From Saksenaea vasiformis B4078 (lineage: Eukaryota; Mucoromycota; Mucoromycetes; Mucorales; Saksenaeaceae): a stretch of DNA of 64,000 bases. Made by a program: the position numbers and the translations under genes. The stretch lies in the NCBI GenBank assembly GCA_000697055.1, contig JNDT01002270.1:26074-90073 (forward strand). The letters run 5' to 3'. The notes under the pieces are model-generated. The model was not told the origin of the DNA. It saw only the letters and a program-made list of their open reading frames with translations, and did not search any database. Numbering within the stretch: the first letter of the stretch is position 1; each line of letters begins with the position of its first letter. This document shows, in pieces, positions 1 through 11,451 of this stretch.

Positions 1-438
1 GTTGTTTACCCCAAGGTGATTGAACGCCGCATCAACCAAGAATTGCCATTTATGGCTACCGAGAACATTATCATGGCCATTGTGAAGAAGGGCGGTGACC
101 GTCAAGAATGTCACGAACAGATCCGCGTGTTGTCTCACCAAGCTGGCCACGTCGTCAAGATGGAAGGTGGTGAAAATGATCTGATTGAACGCATCAAGAA
201 GACCGAATACTTTAAACCCATTTGGGATGAGGTAGGACGAGAAAAAGATAGGAAGGCTGTCTGTAAAAAAAAAGTGCTAATTATCCTATCCTAGCTTCCT
301 GTCTTGTTGGACCCTTCAACCTTCATTGGTCGTGCGCCAGAGCAGGTTGACTCATTCGTCACCAAGCACGTCGAGCCTGCACTAGCACCCTACGCTGATA
401 TTCTTAAAGAGAGAACCAAGATTGAACTTTCTGTTTAA
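1..438 (+). CDS. ADE13: adenylosuccinate lyase, C-terminal part (5' truncated by window edge)
   Basis: The two visible exons are 1-231 and 295-438, with stop TAA at 436-438. The 63-nt intron has GT at 232, AG at 294 and a CTAAT branch site near 276-280. The translation carries C-terminal adenylosuccinate lyase sequence: [17 protein letters not shown], then [15 protein letters not shown], and an end resembling [16 protein letters not shown]. The enzyme cleaves SAICAR and adenylosuccinate in purine synthesis and belongs to the fumarase/aspartase superfamily. Only about 124 residues are inside the window, so the catalytic core lies to the left. The gene converges on SEC16, with 64 bp between the two stop codons. 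The family call rests on recognition of the conserved C-terminal region and I am confident of it. Confidence 0.93.
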
Positions 439-502
439 ATAGTCCATTTGATTAAATTTTTCTTTCTTTCTTTCTTTTTTTTTTTTTTGCATGATCCTAA
501 CT
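439..502. other. shared 3' region of convergent ADE13 and SEC16, pyrimidine tract
   Basis: Only 64 bp separate the two convergent stop codons. The stretch holds a TTTC repeat running into about 18 consecutive T (457-488). With so little room the two 3' UTRs must overlap or use polyadenylation signals inside the opposite gene. No clear AATAAA is visible between the stops. Confidence 0.6.
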
Positions 503-3500
503 CTAACTAGGGGGTTGGTTAAATACATCTACGTAGCGTGAACGCATAGGTTTCCTTCCGCTTGCACCAGCTCTTCTTCCGCTCATTGGTGGTGGCGGCG
601 TATTGAAAGCAGGTGGAGGTGCGTTCGGGGGGCTAGTGGGGTTGGGTAAGGTAGACGCTGGATTGGGCGCAGAGCTGACCCTTACAGGACTAGAAAGCGG
701 CGCTGACGGAGAAGCGGCTGGTGGGGCGCTGGGAGTGGCTGCAGGCATCGCCTTTGGTGGAGGTGGGAGTGGTGCGGCAGCAGGTTTGGTATCGGCCTGT
801 TCAATCACTGAGTTTCAGAATCGAGGGAGCAGTAAGGGAACTTACGTTTTTATTCACCCAACGTTTCTCCTTCTCGTCGTAGTAAAACGCATTTTCTTCA
901 CCAAGATTTGCCTTCACTGGTTTCTTTTCATCCTTGTTTACAGGCGTAGATGATCGCGAAAACAGTGAAAAGATTCCCCAACCCTTGCTCGCTGTATATA
1001 ACTAATTAATACTACTACTTCTTGAATGACAATGGATGGTGACATTACCTTCCGGCTTCGGTTCTTCCTTAGGCGCTTCCTGTTGCTGTGCTGCTGTTTG
1101 GGCAGCGTCATCCGCTGGCTCTGTAGCGGGGGTCTTTGACTTGTTCAGAGCAGTGTTACCAAAACCGAGATCGTCATCTCCTTCATCCCAAGTCGTCGTC
1201 GATGTGGTTGTGTTCGCTGCGGCGTTGGCTCCGTAGCTGTCGGGTTGATAATTCATAGCAGCAGCAGGAGGAGGAGCTGGTGCAGCCGCCGGTGGTTGCG
1301 CGGCCTGATGATCTGTTTCTCCTCCCGACCACCAACCTCCATGTCCATTACCGTAGGCTGGCTGCGTCGCTCCACCTCCACCGTGCTGGAAAGGTGAATG
1401 CGTACCTCTAGGAGCACCTTGGCCATATCCATAACCGTAGCCTTGGTTGTACACGTTGTGTTGAGAATCGGTTGACACCCTTTCTGTAGTTTGCTCATAA
1501 ACAGACGATGCCATGTATGCAGGCGCATAAGGCGAAGCAGATCGGCCGCCATATGGATCATTTGTCAGGGGTGTACCCGCTCGTCGGCGCGTCTCCTCAA
1601 CGCTATCCACCGTAGATGAAACACTACGTACCATGATTTCGGTCGACTGTCTTGACTGTGGCTCCTCTATCAAAGAGTCGTCTCCACTAACGAACTTGTT
1701 GAATTTGCCCTCCAAGGAACCCCAAAGGGAATCTAGTGAACCTTTAGACAGCTTAGTCTTGATCCAAGAGCCGGCATCCGATCTGTCAAAAAGGTAATCA
1801 GTAACGGCAATTTCTATCGTTTAGGTCAATTACCCATGTCCACTTGCGACTTCGCATAGCTCAGCAAATTCTTTGATCTTCTCGAGAAGTTGCCGGTGAA
1901 GATAAGCACTTGGCTTCGTATGACCCTTAATTGCATCTGCAATTGCTTCGCAGTACCGTTGCGCCTCTGCCAAGTAGCCAAGATCAGCAAGCCACCAAGC
2001 GTGAACCAACTTGTAGCCTTGCAAAAATGGCAACAACGAGGCATTCGATTGCTTAATCGAGCACGCAAACTCGTACAGTTCAGTAAGATAGAGGGCATCT
2101 AGATCCAGCATGTTTTCTCCACCGACAAGGGTGAAGCGAACATGCGGGGCGTCTATACCAGAATGTAGCGAGGATTGTGGGGAAAGAAGGTAACTTAAAC
2201 GTACGTTAGCTTCGTTCATATGCTGCGGCATTACCATATATGAGCTGCTTCGAGCCATCCGTTGTTCTTGAGAATATCGCCTAGTGCGGTGATAGCTTCG
2301 GTATCTCTGGATGTTCGATTGGCCAAGATCAATGTCAAGGTTTCGCGCCATTGTGATAGCTGAGCTGCATCTGCCCGTGGAGCAGAAGGCAAGCCACCAT
2401 AATGTGCACTAGGATGATAGTTGGGCTTCTTCAAGAACTCAGACGCTGTCGTGCATGAGTCCCATGTTTGTCCATATACAACCTAGTATACTTACTTGCA
2501 GCAGCACCAGAGCCAGAAAACAACGAATAAAGCACTCGTAAGGATTGTTTGTCACCGGCGGTACTATGATAGACGCGGTTCTTTTTGTCTTCCGTCGTAG
2601 CACAAAGTTCTCGCTCAATGAACCCATTGACGACTGATTTCCACAAATCCTTGTTGACACAGCTACTGATAATCAAAGCATGGGCCCACATATCTTCTTG
2701 CATTGCATGCTGAACCGCAGCTTCACGATCACCATTCACAAGGTATTTCTGCAACTTGCCAAGAACGATATCTGATCTATCCGACTCCACGCCGTCATTG
2801 ATCGTTTCCTGGCCGAATGCCGGGACACTGAAATTGCCTTCTTCTTCCATAACCACAGGAGGTTGTAGCAAGGTACGGATAGCATTGTCCATTTTATCAC
2901 TGACAGAATATAAGCACAAGGAAAGAGCTTGAATCCTACTTACCCATCACCAATGGTGCCGTCTTGCTGTATAAGTGTATGAACGAGCTCCCACAGCAGT
3001 ATCTTTGTCTGCATTTGGTTGTAATCCGGTGAACTCTCGTCAACAGCAGATTTGAATTCTGTAATCCGTTTTTCCATATACGCCAACACCTCCTTTTTCT
3101 TGCTCTTCACCCCAGCCTTGCTATCCATTAATACTGGACCCACAAACTGTGACAGACTTGATACAGCAGTGTTTGAGTCGCCGAGTACACTTTTGAGCGT
3201 CTTGATTCGAATCACACTTGGCATGGTCTTTGTAATTGGTGCACCACTACCAGCAGTAAAACGTTGGACCGTCTGGGGATGCATAAGGCAAATTTTGCCA
3301 CCAAATCCAAACGTTACTATAGGACATCCTCGAGATCGGTTCAACGGATCAGGCGGAAGTTCCTGTTTCAATGCTGTGCTATCTAGATAGCCTGAATCGC
3401 TCTCTAGAGGCATAGTTACTGCAGGTATGGTCTGTTGCTCGTATTCCACTGTAGGTGCATACGCATCCGGCACACTAGGCGCGTATGCATTTGCATTGAT

Positions 3501-6050
3501 CGGAGGTAGGTGGTAAGGAATGGAGTTCGGGATCATCGAATCCGAGTACCGTGCAGCAGGCGTTGTGGACCGCGAAATACCTGCCAATGGACGACCGCAT
3601 TCGCAACAGAACTTTGCCTTGGCTTTGTTTTCTCCTTCGCAAGCAGGGTCTGGACAGGGCAACAAAGTATCGGGCTTCGGTGATGTCAACCGCACTACAG
3701 CTGGAGGTGGCACCGTCGACGATCGTTCGGGTGGAGCCCGAGCGCCATACGGATTGTCCACTGGTGCGGACAATCTTCTGTCTTGGCCATAATCAGCGAA
3801 CTGCTGGCTTTGAGCGTAATAACTGGCCGTCGTCCCATAGGATGATTCTTGCGTAGTCTGATCAACCAATGTCGTTGCCTCACCTTCCTGACGATTCGTA
3901 TAGTAAGAACCATACGGATTCAAATTCTGCTCGGTAGTTGAAGCCGCTGCTGTTTGTGCAGACTGATCGTACGCATTCTCTTTCCACCCGTAATCAGCTG
4001 GTATATCTTGCGTTTGCTGTATATCAAGTTCTTCTGAGGGTATTATGGCTGCATGCTGAGAAAATGGATCGTAAGCTTGTGGCTCTGGTTCATAGCTAGT
4101 GACCGAGACGTTGGCTTCTGCCTGCGCGTCAGCTTCAACAACCGGAATTGTAGCTGGCTGTTGCGCGTATGGATCATATACATGGGCATGCGCTTCGTAG
4201 TCCGATACTGGGGCGGTTTCTTCTTGATCGATGACTGGAACCAAGGCAGGTTGTTGAGAGGGAGATGGTTCGTAGGCATGTTGCTCCGGTTGGTCATGCT
4301 CATGACTTGTTAGCTCTTTTGTCGTGACATGCTCATACGGACTATATTCGAATGACTGACTAGAATCATGCTTAACGTTTCCTTCTACAACGCCATTGTG
4401 AGCTGTTTGTGGCTGCTCTGAACCGTAATCCGCAGTTACAACTTCCTCTGCAGAATGATTGGAGACCGAACCCCCCACTGTGTACTGAGTACTAATAACA
4501 TCATACTGATGCTCTTGTTGTTGCAGCGCGTATCCTTGTTCTGGGTAATAGTTTGTTGTAGCTGTCGTCTCAGTTGTGCGAATACTACCCTGCTCCGATT
4601 TAGGTTGCATAGCAGATTCATACTGATGCTCTTGCTGAAATTGATGGTACACTGATTCGGATTGATCAATTGCTGCAGTAGCCACATCCGTTGCCGAAAC
4701 CACATCATGCGTCTCGTGGTGCACAAAAGATCCAGATCGATGATCTGCTCCCTGCGGGTTGTATGAAAAATTCACATCCTGCTTGTCTGCTGTCACAGAA
4801 TGTTGTGCATCTACCTCCGATGGTTCATACTGCCCTGCAGGATCATATTGATGTTCATACTGCTGTACAGCACTTGCTGACTTCGTGTCGTGAGCAGTTG
4901 CAGCTGATTCTTCAGTCGCAGGTACCGTCTGGTTTGACTGTTGCTGTTTATCTACATACGGTGCATTAGGCTCATATTGGTGCTCCTGATGAAGAGGCTC
5001 GTATGTTTGGCTGGCTTCATACGTCGTCGTCTGTTCTCGATTATAACCATAATACTGGGCTTGTACAGACTGATCATAGGATTGAGATTCATATGCAATC
5101 TCTCCTTGATCAGCGTTTGACGCAGATGGATGCTGCTTCGGTTGTTCTTGCTCGGGTTCAATCGTTGGTACAACAGCTTCAGCCTGTGAAGGTAGTTTAT
5201 CAGCTCCATTTACAGCAGCATGACCAGATGCTTTGACCGGAACTTCGTATGAAGTCTCCAAACTATGGCTCGCGTCTGTAGACGCTACCACTTCTGTTGT
5301 AGACTGATGCGACACAGGTTGATGCGTCGTGTATTGCGTATTAGGGTCATAGCTATTTTCATAGTTCTGTGGATTGTATACTTGGTTAGGATCGTATGCC
5401 ACCTGTTCTTGACCATATGCGTAGTACTGGTTCTCTTGAGGCTGCTGCTCGTAGGCCTGTGTACTGTACCCTTGCTGTGCATAGTATTGCGCATACTGCT
5501 CATAACCGTAGTCGTACTCCTGGTTCGTATTAGGATCATAATAATGGACTTGTCCCTGTTCATCGTAGTAATAATGAATATTTGGATCAAACGTCTGGTA
5601 CTGTGCATAATAATTTTCGGTTCCCTGAGGATACTGTGTCATTGAAGGATCATTCACAGTGGTCCCGGCGTCGGTGCCAGTCGCAGTGCTGAAGTTGTTC
5701 TCAGCGGCCTGTCCAGCTTTATTTTCTTGGCTTTCGGCAGTTGGAACTAACTGGTCAAAAAATGTATTTGCAGTATTTGGTTGTCCAACGGTCGAAGCAT
5801 GTTCGAAGAAGGATGCCGCGCTGTTGTCCACCTTGCCGAAAAGAGCATCGTTTCCGTCGTTGCCGCCACCGGCACCAAACAATGCGCTAGCATCGCCAGC
5901 TATCTCCTGATTATCTGGACTCTGCGCCGGTTGTTTTGTAACGGGCGTGGGCACGCCCGATTTTATGGCGGCATCAAAAGGATCGTCCTTATCGTTAGGT
6001 AGGGCATTGGCAAAAGGAATAGGCCCATCGGATGCTTCTTTGGAAGCCAT
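503..6050 (-). CDS. SEC16: COPII coat assembly protein Sec16
   Basis: Seven exons read on the minus strand: 6050-2944, 2899-2496, 2445-2235, 2193-1834, 1782-1049, 991-846 and 796-503. They sum to 5256 nt (1751 aa), and all introns are GT-AG with one of only 41 nt. Sec16 scaffolds COPII vesicle formation at ER exit sites. The first exon is long, low-complexity and rich in Tyr, Gln and Pro, with many YDP and YEP repeats. The central conserved domain is seen at about residues 905-930 (CPIVTFGFGGKICLMHP). The helical ACE1 region spans about 1036-1370, including GWLEAAHI and YKLVHAWWLADLG. The C-terminal tail has GEENAFYYDEKEKRWVNK and ends with RYVDVFN. The reading frame is open upstream to 6137, but ATG at 6050 fits the family better; a short 5' UTR intron may lie just upstream. 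Confidence 0.93.
3590..3662 (-). other. four-cysteine zinc-ribbon-like motif inside Sec16
   Basis: Inside Sec16 exon 1, at about residues 798-822, the protein reads CPDPACEGENKAKAKFCCEC followed by GRP. The spacing C-x4-C-x11-C-C-x-C looks like a small zinc ribbon embedded in a disordered region just before the conserved central domain. I see the motif directly; zinc binding is inference. Confidence 0.4.
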
Positions 6051-6429
6051 AGTCAAGGGTAAAACTAAATCTTCAATGTGCATAAGCCGGTAGAATTGAA
6101 TGCAGAGACCTACGTTGACTTTAGAAAGCAACAGCACACAAAGTTTGGCTGCTCTTAGTCAACAGAAACTGGCAAAAGCCTCAATGGCATAGTAGGAGTC
6201 GGAGATCAAAAAAGATACTTGGGAATATGGGATTGGGCCGCGACCGCCTGGAAACTGATGCGACATAGAAGATGGGCTTCAGACAGGATGCGTTGGTGTT
6301 ACCATTTGTAAATGGTAATATTTTCAGTTTTGAAAGCAAATAAATCCAAATTTGGACTTTGCATAGGTTAGAGGGGTGTGATTTACAGGATTTTGCCCCA
6401 GCTTTAAATTACTTGGCGTGAGTTTCAAC
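6051..6429. other. SEC16 upstream region
   Basis: This is the 5' flank of SEC16. I see no further gene here. A possible short intron in the SEC16 leader lies at about 6065-6115, read on the minus strand as GTAGGT...TTTAG. Confidence 0.4.
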
Positions 6430-7015
6430 CAACTTGATGTAAATAGAATAAGAATCATACGTCCATGGAAAGTCAACTTTGCCACACGGAAAGAATTAAA
6501 TATGCAACCGTTAATTAAGATATTGATGGCAGAATTTATTGTCACAACGTAAGAATTCGTCCATGGTTAGTAAATGGAAGATACTTTGATATGAAATTTA
6601 CTTAACCCCCAAAGGGTATGGCCTCCCGACAATGACACCCTGCCCTCACATATGATGCGGTGGGTGCGGCAAGGGAGATTATTCTGATAAGACTGCCAGT
6701 TTGGTTTTTAACATGATGGTTTTTAACGTGACGCAGAGGACTTGAAGCTATATAACGTCTGGCAAGCTTCTATCGTGGAAGTAGAGCGACAAGATTTACT
6801 TACTTGGTGGTGAAGAAGGGGATACACCACAGCAGAGAAAGTTCGCTCATGCAGGCTAAAAACAGGCATAAAAATATGAGCGATCCTGTATGTGTATACA
6901 TTGACGTCGTATCGGATACGTTTTTGAAAAGCAGAGCCAAAGAAATAAAAGATGATTCACGCGTGCCTTTAAACACAAATCGTTCCAATCGAGATATCTC
7001 AAGATATGTCTTTCC
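6430..7015 (-). repeat. dispersed repeat copy A (about 0.6 kb family)
   Basis: This copy is homologous to copies B (18500-19165), C (25205-25945) and D (45423-46080). The shared landmarks are TTAGTAAATGGAAGATACTTTG, the CTTAACCCCCAAAGGG block, a GC-rich centre, TACACCACAGC, and a CCTTTAAACACA end followed by TCTCAAGA. A lies in the same orientation as D and opposite to B and C. Its inverted-repeat end is shortened compared with the other copies. It sits downstream of the truncated cullin gene. It encodes no protein. Confidence 0.75.
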
Positions 7016-7377
7016 CACAGGAACTCATCACTGAGCTACTTCAATCCAAATCTCGGTTATCTAAGAAGAAAAGAGAAGTTATAGATATCAGTAAACTCAA
7101 TAATTATTTCCATGTTGACAGCTGGTCATTATATCAACAACTAATGCAGCCAATTCATATCTACTGGTGACCTCTGCAGTAATTTCAGTAACATAATATA
7201 AGTCGATAGTACTTTTCAGTTCGGTCTAGATAAATTGTGGATGTATGAATCCAGAGCTTTTCGTTTAAGTGCAATAGACTTTGTAAGTGTAGATCTTCTA
7301 GCTATGAGCGCAAATGCACAAATCGAACTATCAAACAGTATTCAGAGAACACTAATGCAGTGCAAAAGCCCTGTATT
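7016..7377. other. spacer between repeat A and cullin stop, no gene seen
   Basis: I searched this stretch on the minus strand for the missing winged-helix and neddylation part of the cullin and found neither IVRIMK-like sequence nor any other recognisable exon. Confidence 0.5.
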
Positions 7378-9515
7378 TCATCGCCTATTATATTTTCTAC
7401 TCTTCTGTTTGCTTTTTTTTCTGTATGATTCTACGTCAATCGTCATAGCTTCGTCGAATATCTCCTTTGTCCAAACAGTCCAACTTGATACTTGCTTGAT
7501 TTGTGCGTTCATCTCTGACACAAAGTTTTTGTCACGCGTCTTTTCCAGTTTAGTGATAGCATAAAGCTCGAGGTCTTTGGAAAATGATGTACTTTTCGCT
7601 AACCGTTCCTCCAAATGAGCCAAATAGCATTCTCCGAACCGGACAAAGTCCGAGCAAAGAAGGGACAAAGGAATCTTTAAGACGGTATGTCAATGCATCT
7701 GGGAACTTTAGTGTTTATACGTACTATTTCGTCAAGATGCTTCTGCTTTTGCGTCTCCACAGTCTTTAAGCCCAATTCCCAAGGAACTGTCTAATGAACA
7801 AACACTGTGAGTTTATAAAATCATCTTCCGCTACTTGGAGCGTACATTGCCGCTGGAATCCCATATCGTCCCATTTGCTCGGCGAAACTTCGAGGAGTCT
7901 TTGGCGAACGGGTTTCTTGTTAATAAGACATTTGTGTAGTCTGACAAAGCAGCTTCAAACCCTTTTTCAAAAAACTGCTTGTCATTAACAATATTTGCAA
8001 AGGCGTCCCATAACGATTTTGTAAACGTTGGATTGCTGGCGAAATGCTGTTCTACTAGCGTCCGATATTTGTCAAACATGTCGGAGATTTTGTCTATGAG
8101 AGAAGACTCTTCATCTCCTGATTTGAATAACTTCACCGTAGAGCTCCTAATATGTTCCTCGAATTGTTTATATAGAGGTGTCAGCATATCTGGAAAGCTG
8201 GCCAAAAAGCAATATACATGACGTAGATCTATCATGATTAGCAATTACCCTGTATGTTATGTATCTACCTTCATAATTTGACGCCTTGAGCAATGTCACA
8301 AACTCATGCTGAAGTATTTTTGAGTAACCTTCATCGTACATCTTTTTCATAGTAGACATTATCTAAAGAGCAATGAGAATTTTGTTATTATTCTCGCTGA
8401 TCGTACCGATTCCTCTGTAGATACACGTTTGAGCAGCAGAGAGCGGTTTCGTTCCTCGGCCACGCGCAGATTTGCCTAGATTCATTATTAAAAAGCAGTT
8501 GCATGACTCGATCATACCATTTTGGCATATAACGGCGAATTTTTGTTTGCTGAAAGCTTTTCCATTTCAGATGTATAATATTCCGTCATGTCCTCGAGAT
8601 ATGCTTTTTCAAATGACGTTTGGTATGGATCGGGACTCGATTCAGCTGGCTCCCAAGTTACGTCTAAGGAAAATGTCAACTTGGTTGAGAATAGCTAAAC
8701 TGGTTTTACCATAAGTATCAAAAACTGAGCGAATGAGGAGGTTCTCATCACGTTGCTTGTTAATAAGTTTTAATGTGGCTCCAGTAATCCGATCATGTAG
8801 TTTTTCGATGACCTTTTTCCTCCACATCATAAGAGCCAGCTAATACGTCTTGTCAGCCTTGATTTTTTTTGTGTAAAATTTTGCTTGCCTGAAAGATATA
8901 GTGATACGACTCGTGCTGCTCTGAATTATCACACTCTTCACTGATATTCTCTTCTTTTTGTTCTTTGGCCTTTTCCTTTGCCTTTTCTTTGTTCCCCTCA
9001 ATCTTCATGGCTATGAATGTTCGATCCAAGTATCTGAAAATGTTGGCCAATGCACGAGTGGAGTTTGTGTACCACTCTCGTTTGGTGGTGTAACTCTGGA
9101 GAAATGTGTCTGGATCCACTGCTTGAAGAGCCTATGAATATCTTTGGATTAGACTGGCACCATGATACGCTTTAATAGATACCAGTGCGGTCCGCTCTGC
9201 CACGTCGCCTATATATGCTTTCAATCTTTTGTACAATTCGATGGTTGCTTTGCACGACTTCTTGTGCTGGATAGTTGTTAAAGCTAATACACGCATACCC
9301 ATTATCACGTACATCCTCTCCCACAAAGCTGTATACGCAGCTATTAAAGTAGTTAGGAATGGAAAATACGATGTTGCAACTTACTGATACAAGAGACCAT
9401 ACTGAGTGCTGCTAGTTTTTTTCTGCTCATCTACAATTTGATCCATTCCATTCTTCAAATAGTCCCATGTTTTGTCGATATCATCGATAGGGGGTAGATC
9501 GCTGACAGATGCCAT
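7378..9515 (-). CDS. cullin-family protein lacking its C-terminal third
   Basis: Ten exons read on the minus strand: 9515-9385, 9315-9183, 9131-8889, 8839-8710, 8663-8518, 8475-8407, 8362-8269, 8228-7846, 7763-7725 and 7674-7378. They sum to 1665 nt (554 aa). Intron 3 is GC-AG (CAG|GCAAGC). Cullins are scaffolds of RING E3 ubiquitin ligases. Cullin-repeat landmarks are clear: ELYKRLKAYIGD, TGATLKLINKQRDE, SFEKAYLEDMTEYYTSE, and FYLAHLEERLA-like sequence beginning the homology region. Family members run to about 740-780 aa. This one stops soon after the start of the cullin homology domain, so the C-terminal winged helix and the neddylation lysine are absent. The joins around exon 9 are the weakest part of the model. 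It could be a recently truncated pseudogene, a dominant-negative paralogue, or a gene cut by rearrangement near repeat A. Confidence 0.75.
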
Positions 9516-10830
9516 TGAGAAGCAAGAGGAAGAAAGATTGAGATGCGCAGTGTGTGATTATATAGTTGCTGTAATACAAAGTGGCACCATAGTCACAAGT
9601 CGCCGCAGCATAAACGGAAACACGGGGGTCTGTCAGACCCAAATCTATAGGGTTTGAACTGTAATTCCGCTTTATACAATCAAATGTCACCAAAAAGACC
9701 ATACAATGTTAGATGACGACAGGGAATAATGGTCGATGGGTTTAAATAAGAGCCGCCCAAGTCGTGACCTGAATCACAAATGAAATGCAGAGCAAGGGAT
9801 AACCCATAATCCAAGTTCCAATAAAGACAGCAGTTGTAATGGTATCCCGATTTTCTGAGTTTAACCCACGGTGACCGAGCTGTCCATGAAGTTTCAACCA
9901 AAATTCTGTCACGTCCTGATCATGATGATCTAGAAAATGGATCCATTGCGCGCAAAACCTCGAGGATTGCATCAGTATTCTGATTGACGAAAACTAGCGG
10001 TATTGAGAAAGTAGGCCAATGACGTGAGATACATAGCAAGTATATAAAGTCCTCGCTTATTAATGTTTGTCACTCCCCCGTCGTTCCTTCATTACGAATT
10101 TAAGTTCTGTAACGGTAAAAGAATTTGAGATGCTGAGCGAAAAACTAAACGGAGTCGCCCGAGATCTACGAGTGCATGAATTGGAAACACTTGGGAATAC
10201 CTACAAAACACGAAACTGCAGAAGTTTTACTCTATATACATGCCTCGAAATATCATAGTCCGTTAGGACCCCCTCAAAAATAAAAACAAAAAACAGCGAA
10301 GAGAGAGGGGGCGGTATGAAATCGGAGTAACAGAAAAGGTGTTGAAGTCTAAGGCATAATGAAATGAACGGCAATCATTTATGAACCGGGCGATGTGATT
10401 GTACGATCTGCCAGCGCGCTCATCCTCGAAGGTCTCTGCGCGCTGTAACATTGTTATGACTCTTTAAGGGAAAATCCGAAGAGTAGTTGGATTCATAACG
10501 AGATCTGCACAAGGACACTCTTTGTTCGACTGGGATAACTACCACTGAGTACGTTCATATCACAGTTGACGTATGTTGTGTAGCCTCGACGAAGGCAAAA
10601 TGTACGTAATTAACTCTGCTTCCTCCAGCTCTCCCTTTTCATCAATTGTTTCCATATGAATAACGTTCAAGGTCAATTAGGGTGGTAGTATTTTTTAGGG
10701 CCAATTTTGTAGGTACGAAGTATTTGCTAGTGACCTACTGTCAATATTACATGAGCATGCTTGTATATACACAAAAAAAAAATAGGCATTCTTTCTAAAG
10801 ACAATTATTGGATTCGATAGGGAATTAAGT
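9516..10830. other. intergenic, no supported gene
   Basis: I see only short ORFs without family resemblance, including one on the minus strand (9742-9972) with a hydrophobic C-terminal half. Nothing here supports a gene. Confidence 0.4.
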
Positions 10831-11307
10831 CTACCAGGAACGTGGAGCACCCAACGTTGTACCAGGTCCATTAGCAGAGGCCTCCAAAAGCTCAGGAGAA
10901 ATTTCGACAACAACTCGTTGTTTATCCACAGACTCTTCCACCACATCTATATTTGTCTCAGAAAGTGGTCAATTAGGTTGTGAAAATAGCTACCTTTCAT
11001 TTCTTCTTCCATTTCAATGATGCCCCTCTTGGCCAGGTTTCTTTTCTCCTATAATATTTCTCAGCTTATAAGGTCTACCAATGTATCTCTCTTACGTGTC
11101 GTATAGCCTTCTCAAGCTGCTTCTGTTTCTTTTTCGACATGACTTTGACTGTGAGTACCTGTGCTGGTCCCCGAACGGCTTTCTTCTGGCCCTTCAGGAT
11201 ACGACCCAGTTTCTCCTTGGAAGGGCCCTTCACTATATTGCAATTTAACTTCGATGCTGGTTGTTTGATCGCAATTTACCCTTATTCATATTGTTTACTC
11301 CACCCAT
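10831..11307 (-). CDS. ALB1: small lysine-rich ribosome-biogenesis protein, Alb1-like
   Basis: Four exons on the minus strand: 11307-11280, 11232-11096, 11048-10994 and 10946-10831. They sum to 336 nt (111 aa). The start MGGVNNMNK and the introns were chosen because all phases fit. The protein is basic and helical, with KVMSKKKQKQLEKAIRH followed by EKRNLAKRGIIEMEEEMK, the pattern I associate with fungal Alb1. Alb1 is the partner of Arx1 on pre-60S ribosomes during export. The tail after residue 74 is acidic to neutral and less conserved. The gene is divergent from ZPR1 with 144 bp between start codons, so the two probably share a promoter. The exon structure is firm. The Alb1 name is a recognition call that a profile search should test. 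Confidence 0.6.
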
Positions 11308-11451
11308 TGTGCTGAGAACGGTATAAAAAATAAAGCAAGACTTTTTTTTTCTTTTGAATTTGGTTCCCAACTTAAACACAGTCACGCATGTCAAAAAGGT
11401 TCGAGGATTCGAGAAGGAAAAAAAAAAAAGAAAAACGCTTTAACGATCGCC
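11308..11451. promoter_or_regulatory. bidirectional promoter between ALB1-like and ZPR1
   Basis: A 144-bp gap separates the two divergent start codons. It contains long A/T runs typical of nucleosome-free fungal promoters, including a nine-T tract near 11342 and a ten-A tract near 11420. No canonical TATA box is evident. Confidence 0.5.

Noticed and set aside
10067..10258. 63-codon plus-strand frame between the cullin and ALB1-like gene
   Set aside because: Short, no family resemblance, and no splice-compatible neighbours.
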